From positions 248,001-312,000 of the forward strand of contig JAFCMP010000212.1 of the NCBI GenBank assembly GCA_017506865.1: a stretch of DNA of 64,000 nucleotides, in the 5' to 3' direction. The position numbers and the translations under genes are program-made. Source of the DNA: Tribonema minus. Its lineage: Eukaryota; Sar; Xanthophyceae; Tribonematales; Tribonemataceae. A model generated the notes under the pieces. The model was not told the origin of the DNA, made no database searches, and worked only from the letters and a program-made list of their open reading frames with translations. Below are positions 34,901 through 40,900 of the stretch, piece by piece. How positions within the stretch are numbered: position 1 is the stretch's first letter; each line of letters starts with the position of its first letter.

Positions 34901-37900
34901 GCTGCTGTTACAGTGGTTGAAGTTAAGCTGCTTTTACAGTTGCCGTATTCCGCAGCGCCTCAAGAGAACCTGCTGCGCCCTTGCAGCGGTTTGTTGCACT
35001 TCAGCAAGTGTGTGGCGTTGTTGACCCTACCTATACCTGCATACCCACACTGGGTGTACGCTGAAGCTGTGCTGCTTTGAATTTTGACCTAGAAAGTGTT
35101 CCCGCCACCAGTCATTCATGGTGTTCAGGCTCGTTGCGGCCTGACTTTTGAGTGCCAGCTGTGCAGTTTGGCACCCTAACCCTAACCCTAAGCGGTAGCC
35201 TTATCTCTGGTGCTGACGCAACAACCCAGTGCTGAAATCAACATCAGGCTGTCGATTGGTATTATGCTTCGCCGCAACGCGCCACATTATCGCGGTGCAG
35301 CCGAGCTCTGCTGACATCATCCACCTGCGCTCAACCCACCGGGTGCTTGCCAAATGCGATGCGCCAACCCACTGCAGGAGGGCGCAATGGAGATGCTCCT
35401 GCACCTGGTCCGCACCTTCTGCAACACTCCCGGGATGCTGCGAGTGCTATCGTGGCGCCACAATGTGAGTTCCCTCCTACTGTAGCCCCCCATTATGACT
35501 TGCTTATTTCGCCGTTGCCTTGTCATGTGGTGTTTACACCTGTGCACAGGCGTCAGAATCATTTGTTGAAATGGTGTCGTCATCAGTAGCTGGCACGGCG
35601 CACATGGTGGCCAGGCTGAGCAGTGCTGGAGCGTGCATACATACCCATGCCATTTTACGTCAACATCAGTTCTAATTCAAGTGTAACATCTTGACTTCAC
35701 CAGCGCCGCAACCAGCCTGTGGCCTTGCTCACTCTTCTGTACATGTGTGTGCCGAATCAGATTCGTTGGGCGACAGCTATGCTGGCCAGCGTTGAGAGGC
35801 ATCAGGATTGTATATCGTTGCACTTCTGCATTACTTCATCTTGAAGTATAGGCACTGGCTTCCATGCAGCCTGCTACCCTTGCCCACTCACTTGTATGCG
35901 TGTCTATACATGTAGGGCTACTGGGCTGCTACGATACTGGCCAACGGCTACCCGCACGTGTAGAGTACCTTGACCTTCCGCTCAAGTTCAACTTGAAGTA
36001 CAAGCATTGCCATCTCAAGCAACCCCTGCCCGCTCCTGTGTACACGCACGTGTGGTTTCAGGTCCACTGGGTGGCGGCGATGCTGGCCAGTGCCGACAGG
36101 CACAGTGAGTATGCCGCGCTGGCGCGCACCTACAACGGCATGCGCCTCGCAGGCGGTCGCGACGTTCTGCCAGAGGACGCGCACAGCAAGGCACAGCTGT
36201 GCTGCTGCAGGTGCCCGCAAATATGTATCACCATGCTGTGCTGTTTGTGTGATTTGACACGCACCTGTGCTGGCGCAGGCGCCTAGTGTGTGTTTTGCCC
36301 TGCTGTTCTGTGCTGTGTGATATGACGCCCGTAGACCATCAACACAGCAAGGCGCACCTGTGCTGCTGCAGGCGCCTGCAGCAGTGCTTCGCCGTGCTGT
36401 GCTCTCTGTGTGATTTGACACCAGAAGGTGTGAACCCGTGCACTCTTGAGTGCCAATGAACAGTCCATGTACTTTTTATTAATTCTCGCTCAGGGCGCGA
36501 AAAAGCCCAGATGATTGGCATCTAGCTGTAAGGAATCTACATGTCGTATGACAGTCTGAAAGTGTCGCAACGACAACCACTCAAACGCCGCCGCCGCCAA
36601 ATGGCATCTCGGGGTCCTCCCCTACGTCCTCCTCCATGTGCCCCCCCCCCCTGGATTCTGCCATATGTGTCGTGACACGGCCAGAGTACGCCATGTGGAG
36701 CGCTGCCGACAGTGCCGAGCGTAAGCGCGCCAGGGCGATGCCCTTGAGAGCTTTAGGGCGCGCTCCTCCGGGCACTGACATCCTGCTGGCATACTCCGTC
36801 GCCACAGCCTCCAGCAGCTTCCGCCCCTGCTCCCCGATGCTGCCATATGACCCTATTGCCAAAGTGGCAAGTTTGTAGCAATTCTGATCATAATGACCAG
36901 AATAGTGGGTAGTCTTGGCGGCCTCTTGGTCGCGGCAGCATCGCTCGGGGTCTGCTGCAGTCTTCGCCGCCCGCGACGCCACCTGTGCCTCGAAGCAGGC
37001 AACGTCCACCATGAGCGGTAGGTGGCGTGTCGAATCGTCGTAGTCCATGTACTTTTTAACAGTCCATGTACTTTTATTAATTCTTGCTTAGGGCGCGAAA
37101 AAGTCCAGATGAATGGTATCTAAGCTTGCTGTACGGAATCTACATGTACTTTTTATTAATTCTCGCTCAGGGCGCGAAAAAGCCCAGATGATTGGCATCT
37201 AGCTGTAAGGAATCTACATGTCGTATGACAGTCTGAAAATGTCGCAACGACAACCACTCAAACGCCGCCGCCGCCAAATGGCATCTCGGGGTCCTCCCCT
37301 CCGTCTACATGTACTTGATGGTCCCTATATACTTTCATGGGTCAGAACTTGAAGTATGCATACCGTATTGTCTACAAGAAAGCACCCCCCTCCTGAAGGA
37401 ATGGGGAGCGAGCGACCCGGAAACAGACAGCTTCTTTCGTAATGGTGCTTGAAGCAAGTTAGAGACCATCGCTCAACATTTGCTTTATTTTTTTTGTTAT
37501 ATGAAACATGTGCATCACCTCATGTTTTCTGTTGCATTGAGATCATGTTGTGCGCATGCTGCGGGATTACATCTACATTGGCATTTAGCCGTGCTGCCAC
37601 GCTTAGCACATCAACACCACCACGCCAGAAGGGTTTCTGGCCCTAACCCTAAGTAGGGCCAGACCTAACCCTCCCGCCTCAGGAAGTGAAGTTGTATATT
37701 ATGTCCTGGACCGCATGGGCTGCGCGCACGATAAATCGGGCTTGCAATAACTAAATCTACGGAGGAGCCGGCGGTTCGGCGCTGGCCGGCGAGGGCCGCG
37801 GCACTTGCAACAGTGCGATGCGGCGGTAAGCGCTGACGTCGCCATCAGGGGCAATGACTGCGTTCCAGTTGTCGATCACGACACGTGTGAGCGCGCGCTG

Positions 37901-40900
37901 TAGCGCGAGGGAGGTGCGGCGGCGCCAGAAGGCAACGCGCTGCGCGAGATTGTAGCTGCCCTGCGAGCTCTGCTCGGCGAGTGCGTGTAGCAGCGCTTGG
38001 GTGTCGCGTGACATAGCGCCGAAGTGGTCAAAGGCTGCGGAAAATAGGGTGTGTGTAGTGGGGTCCAGGGCCCCTGAGACTACGTATGTGTCTATCTTTT
38101 CCTGCGAAGCCGATTCAAGCACGCGCTGCACATCGCGCGCGCCCCCCTGAGCCTGACGGAGGCGGGAGGGGCATGAGCTGTCACGTATGGTGACGTCTAT
38201 GCAACAAGCTACTTCAAAGCCGCCGCGCAGTTTAGTGCACCGGCCTGCTGCTACCGCGTCGGCGCTCGGCTGCACTTTAGGGACTGGAAGGCAGACCTGG
38301 TTGCTGCCAAAGACGATGTCCATGAACTTGTTGAACCCGTGGCGCGCCGCGTAGCGGCGGAAGGGGGCAAGGGTGTCCCGGTCGAGACCGCGGAGGTGGG
38401 CCACCTGCTTGAGCAGCTGAAAGAGCGCGTCTGCGAGCAAGTTGTGTCGCGTGACGTTAAGCCCTTGTGTGCAGCGGCGCAGGTGGGCACCCGAGTCCAC
38501 TGGTCTATGGCACTTGGGGCACCGCGCCGCAGCGGGGGCGGGGCGCTCCACGCCCAGGTGGCGCCGCAGCGTCTCGCGGAATTCCGGCGGGGACATGGTC
38601 TCCGCTGGGTCAGTGCTCGGCAATTGCGCCAAGAAACCCATGGCCCCCTTAGAGGCGCCGCTGCGCCACGCCGCGACTGCTTCCAACGCATTTGCTGCTT
38701 CAAGCCGACGCAGCTGCGTGGCGGCGAGCGCTGCGTCTAGCACCCGTGATAGCGCCGCTTGACGCCGCGGCAGCACGGCGGCCGGCGGGGCCTGGGCAGA
38801 GCCTGGCTCGCGCGCCACCGCTGGCGCAGCAGCGCGGCGCGCGCCGGCGCGAGTCCGCATGCCCGGCCCCGCAGCTCCGCCTGCCCGTTGCAGCAGATCG
38901 CGCAGCGCCCGCCATGCGCCGTCGTCCTGGCGCCAGTCCTGGTACCAGACCGTGGGCAGGAGCAGTGCGAGGGCCGCTGCAGCCTCATCGCTGCCGCTGC
39001 GCAGCTGCTGCAGGCAGGTAGCTATCTGGGTGAAGGTGAAGCCATAGCGGGCATGCTCTAGGACGCGGCTGCGTGCCGCGACTGGAAATGCCGCCAGTGC
39101 CGGCCCCATGCACTCGAGGGAACGTGCAGCAAATGCGGCACATGCACGGGGCGCCGCGCCCAGCACGCCAAAGCCACCACTCCCCAGCCGCAGATGCACG
39201 CGTACCTGCTGATGTGCTGGTAGCGTCACTGGGGCCTCGCCACCCCAGTCGGCGCCGCGTACCCATGCCACTGCCGCCGCCCACAGAGAGGGCGGCGCCG
39301 CCGCCGCCGAAACCGCCGGCGGGCCGCGGCAATCGTCACCCGCCGCCGGCGCGCGCTGGTGGGCCGGCGGCGTAAGACCCGCCGATGGCTCCTGCGCCAG
39401 CGCGGCCACGGCCGCTAGCGTGATGGCGTCGAAGCGCCGTAGCTCCTCGTGCGTGAGGGATGGCGCTGTATTGCGCGAGACATGCCCTGCGCGGGCGGGG
39501 ACGGCAAGACGCAGAATGGAGAAGGCAGCCTGCACATCCTCCATCTGCACAAGCTCCGCAACCAGGCGGTCGGTGCCGGGGGCACGAAGGGTCGCCGCCA
39601 CTTGCGCGCGCACGAAGCCCTCGGTGCCGACCGGCACCCCCATCAGCGTGATGCCGTCGTCACATACTGGTACGGGGACATTGGCGGCGGCAAAGACGGC
39701 GGCGGCGCGCTCGCGGGCGCCGCCTGAGGCCGGCACCACCGCCGCGCATTTCGTGACGTTGACCTGAATGTTGAGCTCGCTCAGCGCCTGTTGTATGAAG
39801 CAGAACGCGCGGCCAACGTGGTCGAGCACCGGCGCGTCACAGCTGGGCGTCATGATGGTGAGGTCATCGAGGTAGCCCGGAAGCGCCAGTTGCGGGAACT
39901 TGGCGCGGGCAGCCACCATGGTGCCGCGCAGTGCCAGCGCGAACAGCAGCGGCCCCAATGGGTCGCCCTGCTGCACGCCCTGTTGGGAGAGGATGATGGC
40001 GGCGTCGGCGTGCCCATCTAGGCCAAATTGTAGCCAAGGGGCCCGGCCGGGGCCGTAGATGTGCTCGACGTAGCCGTACAGGCCAGGCAGATGCTCGGCC
40101 ACCGCGGTGAGGACTGCCGAGCGCGACAGCGCGTTGAAGGCATTACTGCCGTCAATGGCAAGGAGCACGCCGCCGCACTCATGCGTGAGCTGCGCCATGA
40201 GCGCCACTCTCTCTGCGCCCCCCCGCGCGCCGACCCCAAACTGGCCAATTGGTTCCAGCAGCGCGGAGACGCGGTCCCGGGTGTCCGTGCAGAAGGTGCG
40301 GGCGAACAGGCGGCGGATGGTGTCGCCGCACGCGATGGGGCGCGCCTTCTCGCCCACAGCGCTGAGGCGCGCGGCCGCGTGAAGGCGCCAAAAGGGGGCG
40401 GGCAGCGCGGCGGGGGTGGAGTACACCGCGGTACCCAGCCACGCCAGCAGCTCAAGGAGCCAGTCAACCGTGCGCCCCGACGTGTGCGCCGTGTGCCGGA
40501 CGCACTGCTGGAGGTGGGAGTTGCGCAGCCCAGAGGGACCGGCGGCCGAGCCAGGGTTGGCGGCGAGGATGGCCTCGCGTAGCCCGTCCGCCGTGAATGA
40601 AGCGCAGTTGAGTGGTGCCGGCGCCGCCAGCGCCGCCGCCGCCACCAAGCTGCGCGCCCGCGATGCCGCGGCATCCAGCTTCGCAGACGCATCGCCAGCT
40701 GGGTGTTTAGCCTGCAGTTTATGCAAGGTAGCAGAGTCGCGGGGGGCAGATGTGTCAGCACCCTCCGCCAGCAGCCGCGCGGCGCGCCCGACGCCGCCCG
40801 GCTGCCGCGCCGTCGCCGCCGCGCGTTCCCGCACTGCCGCCGCCGCCTCCGTCATAGACCTAGCGCGGCGCGTGCACGCACGGGCGGCGCCGCGGCGGCA

